Source: Trichomonas tenax (Eukaryota > Parabasalia > Trichomonadida > Trichomonadidae). Taken from it: DNA of 30,009 bases. Below, piece after piece: positions 1 through 8,924 of the stretch. The notes under the pieces were generated by a model, which saw nothing but the letters and a program-made list of their open reading frames with translations, did no database searches and was not told the origin of the DNA. Location of the stretch: contig JALKBU010000630.1 of assembly GCA_023091735.1 (NCBI GenBank), forward strand, positions 1 to 30,009, in the 5' to 3' direction. The position numbers and the translations under genes were made by a program. The first letter of the stretch is position 1; each line of letters begins with the position of its first letter.

Positions 1-159
1 CACTTATACCACTGGATAGACAACTATCAATATGTACATGAAAGTACTTTCAAATCGAAAAAATATTGATCAGATAAAAAGTTATGAAGGTCGCGGGACT
101 ACACCGCAGAAGGAAAAATTTTCCCAATGATGTTGAGTTGCTGGACAAGTGCTGTTTTA

Positions 160-430
160 GGAATATCACAATGATAATAAAATATGAATGATTGATTAGT
201 TTCATGTTGACATCTGCTCCATGATCAACTAAATATTGAACAATTTCAAGGTATTTCATTTCGATTACAATTGATAAAGGATATTTATATCACAATGATG
301 ATTAAATGTGAATGATTGATATAATGACATAATGATGATAAAATGTAAATGATTAATGTAATATCATAATTATGAAAAAATGAAAATGATTGATTCCATA
401 TCAGAATAATGATAAAATGTGAATGATTCA
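160..430. repeat. Degenerate tandem repeat, roughly 33-bp unit
   Basis: A unit close to ATCACAATGATGATAAAATG followed by TGAATGATTGAT recurs about five times with small changes, between and including the edges of the two ankyrin remnants. Read on the minus strand, the unit continues the ankyrin frame of the first copy (residues like NHSYFIIIV). It therefore probably arose by amplification of the repeat's 3' edge. Confidence 0.6.
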
Positions 431-500
431 TTAGTTTCATGTTGATATCTGCTCACTGATCAACTAAATATTGAACAATTTCAAGGGATTTCATTGAACA
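181..500 (-). pseudogene. Degenerate ankyrin-repeat gene remnant (two copies)
   Basis: Two near-identical minus-strand stretches about 236 bases apart (about 196-259 and 433-496) each encode an ankyrin-like segment. The first reads EIVQYLVDHGADVNMK, which matches the end of helix 2 and the hairpin of an ankyrin repeat (G-A-D-V-N). In the second copy the DHG codons are disrupted and a stop appears before the AD(I)N motif. No full 33-residue repeat array is readable around them. Known: trichomonads carry very large ankyrin-repeat families. Inference: these are decayed remnants of such a gene, spread by local duplication. The family call is good; a functional product is unlikely. Confidence 0.6.
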
Positions 501-1873
501 TTCTGTTGCTTATAACTTAATCTTCACAAAGCAGAGTCCTATAATATTAGTATATATTATATATGCCCTATATACTATAATGTGACAGAGAGCAAATAGC
601 AAGTTAATGATATTTTCTCGGTAAAAATGAAAATTTTGTAAAACATCAATTTTCAGTTTTCTCTATCCAGGTGCTCGCTGGATGTGCATACAACAGTGGT
701 ATAAAGTATAGTTGGTATGTATACATATATATATACTTTAAAGTCTTTTGATTGGACTTTTAGAGTAGAAGAGTGAAGCTTAAAATTTGAGTACTTGGAA
801 CTGGAGCCTTAAAAGATTTGTTATGAATGGTAGCATATAAGCATGTAAGGTATATCAAGTCGAGTGTGCATTTCAGTGTTTTGGCTGCATTTAAAATTTA
901 GATATAATTTAGAGCAAGATTGGTAATTTCTTTTCCCTCGATCCCTGTTCATAAATTTGTCAGGTGAGACATCTGGAGCTACATCCCAAAAAAGGAGGCC
1001 TGTTTCCTGAAAGAAGTGGAGCTTTCCTCCCTTTTTTTCCTTGCTTGGATAACATGGAACTGCTCTTAATCTTGAATTAATTTGCATGTGTCTGCTTCTT
1101 GAATGGTCACTGAATTATTTCCTTCTTGACTTTGTCATTTGTATCATCTGGAATATCTTGTTTAAAAAGAGACATGTGATAACTTCAAAGCATGTTCAAT
1201 TAAACGATGCTTTGACAAATGATGTTACAGCGAATAGGACGTTTAAGATCATATCAACATTAGAGATTTTTTACCAACATTTCAATTTATTGATAAAAGT
1301 TTTTTTATAAACTAAATTTCAAAATATGGGACTGACCCCATTTTGATGAGTGTCTCACCCTGTCAAGTATATGTTGCTTTAGAAGGGGCAAAGACCGAGC
1401 CAACAGAGTGTGCGAACCCTAGAGAAGGTATTTGACAGGAAATAGAGCAATATTTCCATTTTATATATGGTGATATTCAAATAATTTTATAAAATCTCTA
1501 ATTTTCTGACTAATCAGAAGAGTTTTTTTTGATACTACATTTTGCTTAAATTCAAGGGATATAATGTACATCAAAATGCACGCCTACATTCATAATACAA
1601 GGTAAATTACTTCAAGATTCTCGTTTTTTTGATCAATTGAATATTTTGTGTAAAATGGAGTTATCTAAATACCATGCTTTCAACCTTCAGACCATTTGCA
1701 CCTCAATTTTCGATTTATCTAAACTTATAAAAATTTGATATAAAAAATAGTTTTTTCTTGGCAAAAGTTGGATAATAACATTCTAAAGCCATAGAACTAC
1801 CATTGGGTGATTCAGAATACTTGCTTTACTATGGAAATGAATCTTTTCATCACGTAATCTATATTTTTGCCTT
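500..1873. other. Gene-poor intergenic DNA
   Basis: No recognisable gene. An 88-codon minus-strand open frame with an ATG start (821-1087) has fairly normal amino-acid composition and could be a gene fragment, but it matches no family I know. A locally GC-richer patch at about 1320-1440 (GGGACTGACCCC, then GGGGCAAAGACCGAGCC) stands out from the AT-rich surroundings. I could not fit it to tRNA, 5S rRNA, an snRNA or another structural RNA. Confidence 0.4.
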
Positions 1874-2008
1874 GTAAAGAAATCTTTTTGACAATATCTA
1901 AATTTCATTTTTTAACAAGTAAAGAATCTTTTTGACAGAGTCAGATTCACACGTTTTGACGAGTAAATTCATTACATGACAGATAATTTATAACCGTTTC
2001 AAAATACG
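1874..2008 (+). promoter_or_regulatory. Three ~45-bp direct repeats upstream of the CFAP161-like gene
   Basis: Segments beginning at about 1874, 1919 and 1963 share the pattern GTAAAG-A-ATCTTTTTGACA (third copy GTAAATTCATTACATGACA), spaced 45 and 44 bases apart. The third copy ends 60 bases before the ATG at 2042. A TTTTGACGAGTAAA element (1954-1967) and a TTACATGAC element (1972-1980) lie inside the array; both are variants of the ACATGTCA-type motif found before other genes here. A TCAATTT initiator-like site lies about 25-30 bases before the ATG. A regulatory role is inferred from position and repetition only. Confidence 0.45.
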
Positions 2009-2041
2009 TTATTCAATTTATTATTTAGAACTCTAAAATAA

Positions 2042-2791
2042 ATGCAGAATCATTATCAACCAACAACACGCATTGGCAACTGGTATGAGGAGATGGTTTT
2101 AATGGACGAAAAGATGAGAGAATTCCTTGAGAAAAAGGCCGCAGGAACATTAACAATTCAGCGCATTCGCCAAAATCTCGTTATGGTTCAAATGCCACCA
2201 CCAAAGGAGGACGGCCTCGTCCACTACGGCACAATGATTCGCATTAAAAACCTCGGACTCGAATGCTTCCTTGGCTGCGATCCGGGAGATGCAGAACACG
2301 TCGAGGAGCAGATGTACTCGGCTACAGGCTGCCGCACAGACGATGTTACAGCACGTAACGTTTGGGTACTCAAGCAATGCACAAATAACGGCAAACCAAA
2401 GCCAACAAATGAGGACGATGTCCTCTGCTATGGCGATGAGTTCTTACTCTCATCATCAGACTCTCTCGGACCGAACCCATTCTATATAGCTTCACACCAT
2501 CTCGATTGGTCCCACTTCTCTCGCGTATCTCGCAAGCAACTTGTTTATTCTACTGATAAGGAGACACCACAGGCCATTTGGCGTGTCGAGAGCACAGGAA
2601 GGGATACAATGATGGAAATGGAAGGCGAACCAGTTCACATTGGTGAGCCAGTCCTCCTCAAGAATGTTACAACAAATCTTCCTCTTATCGTCATGGATGC
2701 AACATTCCTCAACGATTACGGCAGCGAGCACGAGTTGATTTGCGGCAAACTCGCCGACAAGAAGGGCGTTTGGACTTTCACAGATCATTAA
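2042..2791 (+). CDS. CFAP161: CFAP161-like cilia/flagella-associated protein
   Basis: 249 codons from ATG to TAA. The N-terminal third has the CFAP161 signature in order: R-I-G-NW-E-E (about residues 10-17), then a charged helix MDEKMREFLEKKAAGTLTIQ, then EDGLVHYGTMIRIKN opening a beta-trefoil (MIR-like) fold. Later segments RNVWVLKQC, YGDEFLL and YIASHHLDW fit the remaining strands. Animal CFAP161 is about 300 residues, so this copy is slightly compact. Known: CFAP161 is a conserved axonemal protein, described as a microtubule inner protein of doublet microtubules. Inference: it acts in the flagella, which fits a parabasalid host. The family call comes from remembered sequence pattern, not a search. 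Codon use is rather C-ending compared with the neighbouring karyopherin, which suggests good expression. Confidence 0.82.
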   Translation: MQNHYQPTTRIGNWYEEMVLMDEKMREFLEKKAAGTLTIQRIRQNLVMVQMPPPKEDGLVHYGTMIRIKNLGLECFLGCDPGDAEHVEEQMYSATGCRTDDVTARNVWVLKQCTNNGKPKPTNEDDVLCYGDEFLLSSSDSLGPNPFYIASHHLDWSHFSRVSRKQLVYSTDKETPQAIWRVESTGRDTMMEMEGEPVHIGEPVLLKNVTTNLPLIVMDATFLNDYGSEHELICGKLADKKGVWTFTDH

Positions 2792-3110
2792 ATTTTTTTA
2801 CATATTTTATTTTATAAAAAAGAAACCTGCAAAATTATAAATCAGTCCATTATGTTTCAAAAGCATTCCATTTAAAACATAATTTCGAAATTGATGAAAA
2901 AATATAATCTATTTAATAAAATTGAACATAGCCATTTTGCATCTGAATTCAACTAAGAGATGTGTTTCATTTTCCTGCAATATAGAGATTATATATCAAT
3001 TTTTATATTATTTTATCAAATATGATTAATCTTTTGGAAATAGATAAAACAGTTCATAGGCAATATGTTGGCAATGGCTGTTTAAATTACATATTTTTTG
3101 ACACTATTTA
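2792..3110. other. Intergenic spacer
   Basis: AT-rich spacer between the CFAP161-like gene and the karyopherin gene. The stop codon at 2789 overlaps a TAAA, as expected for short trichomonad 3' ends. A TTTTTTGACACT element starts near 3094. Nothing else is recognisable. Confidence 0.5.
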
Positions 3111-3172
3111 TTTTACATGACAAAAAGGTACAAAAATGCCAAAAAAGTGAACAGACTTTTGACATAACAAAA
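3111..3172 (+). promoter_or_regulatory. Promoter motif pair TTTTACATGACAAAAA / TTTTGACATAACAAAA
   Basis: TTTTACATGACAAAAA occupies 3111-3126, 52-67 bases before the karyopherin ATG at 3178. A second, inverted-looking copy, TTTTGACATAACAAAA, lies at 3157-3172. The ATG itself sits in TTTCATG, so a TCA-type initiator would overlap the start codon. The spacing matches that before the Grp170 gene (53-66 bases), which supports a role in transcription. Confidence 0.5.
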
Positions 3173-3177
3173 ATTTC

Positions 3178-6108
3178 ATGGTCGAAAATCTTTTGCCTTT
3201 ATATGAAGTTTTGGCTTCACAAACGCCAAGAAACGAAGACTTACAAAGAGTAACGGAGACTCTGCAACAGTTTTATCAAAACCATGAAATGATTCCTGCT
3301 TATTTCGAAGTTATAAACACGAATCCATCAGATACGTTTCGTGGGCTTGCTTCAACATCACTAAATTACTCGATAAGGATCCATTGGGAGAATATCGTAC
3401 AAAATCCTGAATTTAAAGAGCAAATCAAAATCACCTATCTTCAAATCTTAACGAAAGAACAAAATATGCGAAATAGAAACATTTTACTTGAATCAATGTC
3501 ACCAATTTTTATGACAGAACTTGGTGAATGGCCTGAATTTCTCGAATTTTTGCAGTCAATTTCGTCAGATCCTCAATATTACTTCATGACACTTTCTGAA
3601 TGCTTCGAAAATCTTCCATTTCAAGCTGTTGGCGAGTTTTTCAATCCAATTTGTCAAATGATCGAAAATGTTTTCTCAGGAACTGATTCACAGACAATTA
3701 AGTGTGGAGCTGAATTGCTTCAAGTTATGTTTATGTTTTTATCAGCAGAACCAGAAGCAATGATTCCTTTATATCAATCATTAACAAATTGCATTTCTGT
3801 GTCTCTCTCTTCGAATGCGGACTACACAAACCACTTAGTTAATTCTTTAACAAATATCATTGAAAACGCACCTCAATTTTGTGAACCAGCTGACTTATTA
3901 ACGCCATTATTCCAATTCGCGCAAAATGAAGAAATTCTTGCAACAACGAGAGTTCTTCTCGTTGATCCAATCAGCGCCTGCGTAAGACGCTATCAAGAGC
4001 AGTTAGAAGCTGTTTTTCCGGACTGCATTGCTTTATCAGTTCATTTAGGAAAGTTATGTTATGATGTTAGTCGGTGTTTCGAGAATCAGCAAAATACATT
4101 CTTCGCGTCAATTCTTTTAGAGACACTTGTTGAATATATGGATCCTAATGACTTCTTTGAGGAGTTTTGGGCCAACTTTGATCAAGAATCTGAAGGATGC
4201 CACATTGCATTCGCTTGTGGATTGATATCATTCATCGAATATATTCCAAATGTTGTTGCACTTCATTTCAAGGATATCACACAGCTCGCTGCTGGAATGA
4301 TCCAGAATCCACACCACTGCTTCCAGGAGGCCGGCATTTCTGTACTCATGGAGCTCATTGGACGTGTTTCAGAGCCAATCAGCGATTTTTCAGAAATCAT
4401 TATTCGGTCAGTTATCAATGTTATTGAGAGCGAAGAAGAAAAGTGCAACTCAATTCTCAACACAGCGCTATCTTTCCTTGTTGAATTTTTGTATGTTATT
4501 CCTCTCGCAGCAGAGCATCTTGCGCCACTATTTGAGAAGATGGTTTTGTATACAAGAGAGTTGCCAATCACTTATTTGCATCTCACTATTTCATGCCTCG
4601 CTGCTTTAGTTTTTTCATCAAAGACAGAAGCTGCTCATTTCGCTCCAGAGATTCTTCCAATCATAATTGAAGCTGCGCAAGTCAATTCCGAAGATAATCA
4701 ACTCGTTCAATCTGCTGCAATCGAAGCTCTTTCTCAAATCATTTGTTTCGCACCAGATGCTTGCACCGACGTTTACGAGAGCGCTCTCAAGCTTTTCGCT
4801 GAGGCTTGCACACAGACAGCAGATATTCAGATGTACAGTTCATCAATTCTTGCATTCAAGAACATTGTCATTCACAAAACGCCACTTTTGCAACAAGTTT
4901 TGACAACAATCATCCAAAGGACATTATCTATATTGTCTATTGACACTGATGATAGAACTCCTGGTGACGAAACAAGCTCTATGTCTGATGCACGCCAAGC
5001 AAGCTGTCAGTTCCTTGCAGAGCTTGTCAAGCGCGATCAGGAAGTTTGCATGCCTTTCTTACCTAATTTGGCGAAAGTCGCAGCTCGTTTAGTTGACTAT
5101 GACAACGACGATGTTTCGATGATTGCTTTAAAGTTGGCTGTTAGAATCGCTCACGTTTTGCAGCAGGTCCCTGCAAAGCTCATCGCACACTTGTTGAAAG
5201 GAATGCAGTCACAGAAGCAGAGTTTAGTTGTCACAGGATTCAAAGGTTTCCACAAATTAATTGCAAATGGTGTTCCGACAGTCGTTAAAGACCAAGAAGT
5301 TCTTGATGAGGCCATTAGAAATGGTTTTGCTTTCTTCGAAGGTGGACTTCTTTGCCAACACAGAAGATCTGCTGCTGCTGGTTATGAAGAAGATCAGAAT
5401 GAGCAAAACGAAGTCATTCAAGAAGGCAATGATGTTGATTTGAAGGATTCTGTCTTCGCTTTCTTTGCAACACTTGCTCAATACAGACCACAAGATTTCC
5501 CACTCGACATGTTTTGGAAATATGCAGAGTCAACAGCAGAAAATCCAGAAACACACATCGAGTGTATTGGTGTACTGACTGAGTTCTATGCTGTTGCATT
5601 CAGCAGTCTTCCTCCTGTTTTTAAGACAGCTATTCGCAACGCTTTCTTCACTAGTCTCCAGATTGTCGATTTCTCGAGACCACCACATCCATTTGCAGCT
5701 ATCAGATGCATCATTGAAGTCAATGGAGGAATAACTCAAGAAGAACTCGAGATGGCTGTCCAAGTATGCAGCAATGTCTTAGAGACAGAAAATGAAGGTC
5801 AGCTGTATTATTGGCCAACTGTTGCTGCAACAGTTTCCCTCTTATTCACTGTGATCAGAGTTTGTGGTCAAATGTTTGAATGGGCGCAGTTCCTTGAGAG
5901 GATGCTTCCACTTGCACCACGCTGCCTTGTCGAAGCTGAGTCCGATAACATTATCTCATCTATTCTTGCATTGCCGAAGAATGTTCAGCAGCCTTTCATG
6001 GAGCAAATCGTTGAAGTTATCAAGTCAGCTTTAGATAGAGGTGTCAAGAAAGGAATCACTCCACAAACAGCCACTGCTGCACAAAGTTTTATTGCTTCGT
6101 TGAACTAA
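3178..6108 (+). CDS. Importin-beta family karyopherin (importin-4/5, Kap123-like)
   Basis: 976 residues, the usual length is near 1,000-1,100 for importin-4/5. The N-terminus (residues about 1-60) has an importin-beta N-terminal-like pattern: LQRVTETLQQFYQNH followed by A-S-T-S-L-N-Y and HWENI, as in the Ran-binding region. The rest is a series of amphipathic helix pairs typical of HEAT repeats (for example AAIEALSQIICFAPDA, CQFLAELVKRDQEVCMPFLP, ALKLAVRIAHVL). An acidic stretch (about residues 738-760, EEDQNEQNEVIQEGNDVD) resembles the acidic loop of Kap123/importin-5. Role by family: carries cargo such as histones and ribosomal proteins through nuclear pores under RanGTP control. The paralogue (importin-4 or -5 type) cannot be settled here. 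The gene converges on the Grp170 gene, with 122 bases between their stop codons. Confidence 0.8.
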   Translation: MVENLLPLYEVLASQTPRNEDLQRVTETLQQFYQNHEMIPAYFEVINTNPSDTFRGLASTSLNYSIRIHWENIVQNPEFKEQIKITYLQILTKEQNMRNRNILLESMSPIFMTELGEWPEFLEFLQSISSDPQYYFMTLSECFENLPFQAVGEFFNPICQMIENVFSGTDSQTIKCGAELLQVMFMFLSAEPEAMIPLYQSLTNCISVSLSSNADYTNHLVNSLTNIIENAPQFCEPADLLTPLFQFAQNEEILATTRVLLVDPISACVRRYQEQLEAVFPDCIALSVHLGKLCYDVSRCFENQQNTFFASILLETLVEYMDPNDFFEEFWANFDQESEGCHIAFACGLISFIEYIPNVVALHFKDITQLAAGMIQNPHHCFQEAGISVLMELIGRVSEPISDFSEIIIRSVINVIESEEEKCNSILNTALSFLVEFLYVIPLAAEHLAPLFEKMVLYTRELPITYLHLTISCLAALVFSSKTEAAHFAPEILPIIIEAAQVNSEDNQLVQSAAIEALSQIICFAPDACTDVYESALKLFAEACTQTADIQMYSSSILAFKNIVIHKTPLLQQVLTTIIQRTLSILSIDTDDRTPGDETSSMSDARQASCQFLAELVKRDQEVCMPFLPNLAKVAARLVDYDNDDVSMIALKLAVRIAHVLQQVPAKLIAHLLKGMQSQKQSLVVTGFKGFHKLIANGVPTVVKDQEVLDEAIRNGFAFFEGGLLCQHRRSAAAGYEEDQNEQNEVIQEGNDVDLKDSVFAFFATLAQYRPQDFPLDMFWKYAESTAENPETHIECIGVLTEFYAVAFSSLPPVFKTAIRNAFFTSLQIVDFSRPPHPFAAIRCIIEVNGGITQEELEMAVQVCSNVLETENEGQLYYWPTVAATVSLLFTVIRVCGQMFEWAQFLERMLPLAPRCLVEAESDNIISSILALPKNVQQPFMEQIVEVIKSALDRGVKKGITPQTATAAQSFIASLN

Positions 6109-6230
6109 TCTATCCTTGGTATCGTTTATTTGTCTGGTATTTTATTATATAAATAGAGTTTTAGAGTTATATGATATAATTTTGGAAAAAATGCGATGTT
6201 TTTTAATAACATATCTTTTATTAACCTGAT

Positions 6231-8858
6231 TTAAAGCTCCTTGTTATCAACTAGTGGTTCTTCTGTCTTTGGAGCCTCCTCCGTCTTTGGTTCTTCGACC
6301 TTTGGCTCCTCAACTTTAGGCTCTTCTACCTTTGGCGTTTCTTCAGACTTTGGAGCTTCGTCCTCCATTGGTGGTGGAGGTGGTGGGATTTCGCTATCAT
6401 GTGGTGGTGGCGGCGGTGGGGCATCTCGATGTGGTGGCCATTCGCCTTCCCAGCCTTCTGGACGTGGTGGTGGAGGTGGGTCGTGGCGATTCATGTGCTC
6501 CTCGTGCCTCCTGCGTCTCTCTTCGATGGAGTCAGTGTCTGGTGATGGAACTTCACCACGGTCAAGATACTCCTTATGGCGCTTGTGCCTCTCTTCCATC
6601 TTCTTCATGTGTCTCTCGGAATCGTATGGATGTGGTGGTCTATGCCTGTGCATGTAGTCTGGTGTTGGTGTTGGTGTTGGTGTTGGAGTTGGCGTTGGTG
6701 GTGGCGGTGTCCATCCCTCTGGTGTTGGTGTAGGCTTTGGTGTTGGCGTTGGCTTCTTCTGACGCTTGGAACCGTTCATGTTGAACTCAAGAATCTGCCT
6801 CTTGACGTTGATCTGGTTGTGCTTTGTCTCTGGGTTAACAGTTTTGTTCCAGTGTGTGAGGTTGTAAAGGTTTTCTTCAAGCCACTCCTTAGTGTGGTTG
6901 TAGTTATCAACGAGGTTGTTATATGTATCAGCATAGTGAGTAACCAACCATGGTCTCTTCTTTGGAACTTCATCCTTCAGATACTTAGCGACATCATTGA
7001 TTGTCTTGTTAAGGCTTTCAATGTTCTCTGGGATAAGCTTCCATTCTTCAATTCTCATCTCGACGTCATTTGTTGTCTCCTTGAACTTGCCGAGCTGGTC
7101 GCGGAAGACCTGGGAGTGAGCATATGGGTTTGTGAGGTTGTCAAGGAACTCCTGAGATTCCTTCAAAGCAGCTGTGATATTCTCGATATCGCCAGCAGAG
7201 CAGAACTCCTTGAACTCTTCATCTTCCTCGAGCTTTGTTCTGATTCTGAACAAGTACTCTTCAAGCTCGTTACGTGTTGATGAAGCGTTATGGCGGTCCT
7301 TTTCGATTTCTTCCATCTTGAAGATGAATGATTGCGAAGCGTTGAAGCGCTCTTCATCGAGCTGCCAGTCAGCGAAGTAATGTGTAACATTAAGCTTCTG
7401 ACCGTTGACTTCAACTCTGTTGATATATGGAAGTGTGAAATCATCAATTCCGAACTTGATCATGACTTCATCTGTCTCGTTGTATGTTGTGTTCTCATCG
7501 AAGTTGACGCTGAAGATGTCAAGAGGAAGTTCATAGTTGTTGTCGGACCAGATTGTGATGTTCTCCCCCTTGAGTTCCTTGTATGTATAGTAGCGTGGCT
7601 GCAACTTCTCGATCTTGTCGTGCGGCTGGTAGAGGTCCTTGCGGATGCCATTTAATTCGACTTCGATGTGTGTGTTGCAGTATGTTGTTGACTTGATCTT
7701 CTTTGGAAGTCTGTATGATGAAGATCTTGTTGAGCCAAGAACTGTAGCACCAAGAATGACGGCTTCTTCTGGGTTAAGTGTGTGTGAAATCTGATCAGAC
7801 TTGGAAACGCTGGCCATGACTTCGTGGAAGATCTGTGGACGAGAGTTGCCACCAATAGATTCGACTGTTTCAATCTTCTTGATGCCTGCCTTGTCCATAG
7901 CTTTGTTGATGAGTGCCTCAAGGGAGTCAGCGAATGGCTGAAGGAGCTCATTGAGCTGCTTACGCGTCATGACGTATTCAAGGCCATCCTCATCGATGAC
8001 GTCTTCGAGGTTGACTGTGTACTCGACATCGATGGAAAGACGCTCCTTGGCGAGCTTGCCGGCCTCTGTGAATATGTTGCGGACACGTGGAGCATCAGAT
8101 GTCTTTCCTGTCTTCTCGACGAACTTCTGGTATAAGAATCCGCCGATGACTTTATCTATCTGGTTACCACCGAGTGTGCCATTGGAAACAAGTGCCTTCT
8201 GGTTCATGATGACATCCTTTCCCATCTGGCTGAAACTGAAAATTGTGATCCATGTACCTGTGGCGCCCATATCGATGAAAGCGATATTGTTGGAGAGGCG
8301 CTTTGTTCTGCCGAGAACGTAATAGTTCGCGACAGCTGTTGGTGAATCAACGATGAACGTTAATGTTGTGTTTGCGAGTCTAGCGGCCTCTTTGAGGGCG
8401 TATCTCTCGTGGCGGGACATGAATGGTTCGACAGACAATGTGAGGAGTGTCTTTTCAGGTGTGTAAGCGCCTGTATCGATTGTGGAAAGCAAATATCTCA
8501 ATGTTGAAGCGAGAGCCTCTCTGTGCGTGACACCGATGGACTTGGAGAGAAGTGGGTAAAAGCTCTGGATTACATTCTCTGGGAAACGTCTTCCTGTTGA
8601 CTGTGCACGAGCAGTGTAATCCCAGGCGCACTCGTCGATCTCCTCGAGTGTCCAGTGGTCACCATTGGATGGGTGTGAGTTCTTTGGATCTGAGTAATTG
8701 TACATTGTAAAGAATGTTGGTGATAATTTTTTTGATTGTTGGTTATTTACAGCAACAACGCTGCTGAACTTTCCCATACCGGCTTTGATGTTCGCGTGGC
8801 CGATATCAAGACCGACGACAACGGACGCAGTAAAGAATAAGAAAGTGCAGAATAACAT
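6231..8858 (-). CDS. HYOU1: ER Hsp110/Grp170-type chaperone (HYOU1/Lhs1-like)
   Basis: 875 residues. Residues 1-16 form a signal peptide (MLFCTFLFFTASVVVG), directly followed by the Hsp70 phosphate-1 motif LDIGHANIKAGM. Other ATPase-domain landmarks are IVDSPTAVANYY, the phosphate-2-like FIDMGATGTWITIF and the adenosine motif ESIGGNSRPQIF. A beta-domain and a long helical domain with several N-x-S/T sites follow (about 400-690), as in Grp170. About residues 700-875 are unusual: a (PT)n tract, His/Arg-rich and poly-Pro blocks, and KVEEPK repeats. The protein ends NKEL, a KDEL-like retrieval signal. Family role: nucleotide-exchange factor and holdase that works with BiP in ER folding. The signal peptide, glycosylation sites and tail all point to the ER lumen. 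The start is the only sensible ATG before the signal peptide. Confidence 0.88.
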   Translation of the reverse strand: MLFCTFLFFTASVVVGLDIGHANIKAGMGKFSSVVAVNNQQSKKLSPTFFTMYNYSDPKNSHPSNGDHWTLEEIDECAWDYTARAQSTGRRFPENVIQSFYPLLSKSIGVTHREALASTLRYLLSTIDTGAYTPEKTLLTLSVEPFMSRHERYALKEAARLANTTLTFIVDSPTAVANYYVLGRTKRLSNNIAFIDMGATGTWITIFSFSQMGKDVIMNQKALVSNGTLGGNQIDKVIGGFLYQKFVEKTGKTSDAPRVRNIFTEAGKLAKERLSIDVEYTVNLEDVIDEDGLEYVMTRKQLNELLQPFADSLEALINKAMDKAGIKKIETVESIGGNSRPQIFHEVMASVSKSDQISHTLNPEEAVILGATVLGSTRSSSYRLPKKIKSTTYCNTHIEVELNGIRKDLYQPHDKIEKLQPRYYTYKELKGENITIWSDNNYELPLDIFSVNFDENTTYNETDEVMIKFGIDDFTLPYINRVEVNGQKLNVTHYFADWQLDEERFNASQSFIFKMEEIEKDRHNASSTRNELEEYLFRIRTKLEEDEEFKEFCSAGDIENITAALKESQEFLDNLTNPYAHSQVFRDQLGKFKETTNDVEMRIEEWKLIPENIESLNKTINDVAKYLKDEVPKKRPWLVTHYADTYNNLVDNYNHTKEWLEENLYNLTHWNKTVNPETKHNQINVKRQILEFNMNGSKRQKKPTPTPKPTPTPEGWTPPPPTPTPTPTPTPTPDYMHRHRPPHPYDSERHMKKMEERHKRHKEYLDRGEVPSPDTDSIEERRRRHEEHMNRHDPPPPPRPEGWEGEWPPHRDAPPPPPPHDSEIPPPPPPMEDEAPKSEETPKVEEPKVEEPKVEEPKTEEAPKTEEPLVDNKEL
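6240..6760 (-). repeat. Low-complexity coding repeats in the Grp170 tail
   Basis: On the plus strand this appears as runs of GGTGTTGGTGTTGG (about 6660-6750), GGTGGTGG blocks (about 6365-6480) and TCTTTGG/TCTTCGACC-type repeats (6250-6345). On the coding strand they give (PT)n, poly-Pro and repeated K(V/T)EEP units. Such tracts are prone to length change, so this region should vary between strains. Confidence 0.75.
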
Positions 8859-8866
8859 TTTATTGT

Positions 8867-8924
8867 TTGGCCGGCCAAGTAAACTACTTAATTCTAGGCA
8901 TAATTTTGATTTTACATGTCAAAA
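8867..8924 (-). promoter_or_regulatory. Promoter region of the Grp170-like gene
   Basis: Read toward the gene, TTTTGACATGTAAA (8924-8911) lies 53-66 bases before the ATG at 8858. It is the same element, in the opposite orientation, as the one 52-67 bases before the karyopherin gene. A perfect 12-bp GC-rich palindrome, TTGGCCGGCCAA, lies at 8867-8878, 9 bases before the ATG, and is striking in AT-rich DNA. No clear TCA initiator is seen close to the ATG. Confidence 0.45.

Noticed and set aside
821..1087. 88-codon ATG-initiated minus-strand frame with protein-like composition
   Set aside because: No family recognised, no initiator or promoter motif before it, and surroundings look non-coding; kept only as a note on the intergenic region.
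1320..1440. GC-richer patch as a possible structural RNA
   Set aside because: It has no tRNA arms, 5S boxes or snRNA signatures that I could identify, and no convincing long-range fold by eye.
6241..7655. Long plus-strand frames opposite the Grp170 gene
   Set aside because: They are antisense shadows of proline-rich and Glu-rich coding repeats; the composition is Gly/Val/Cys/Trp runs with no domain.
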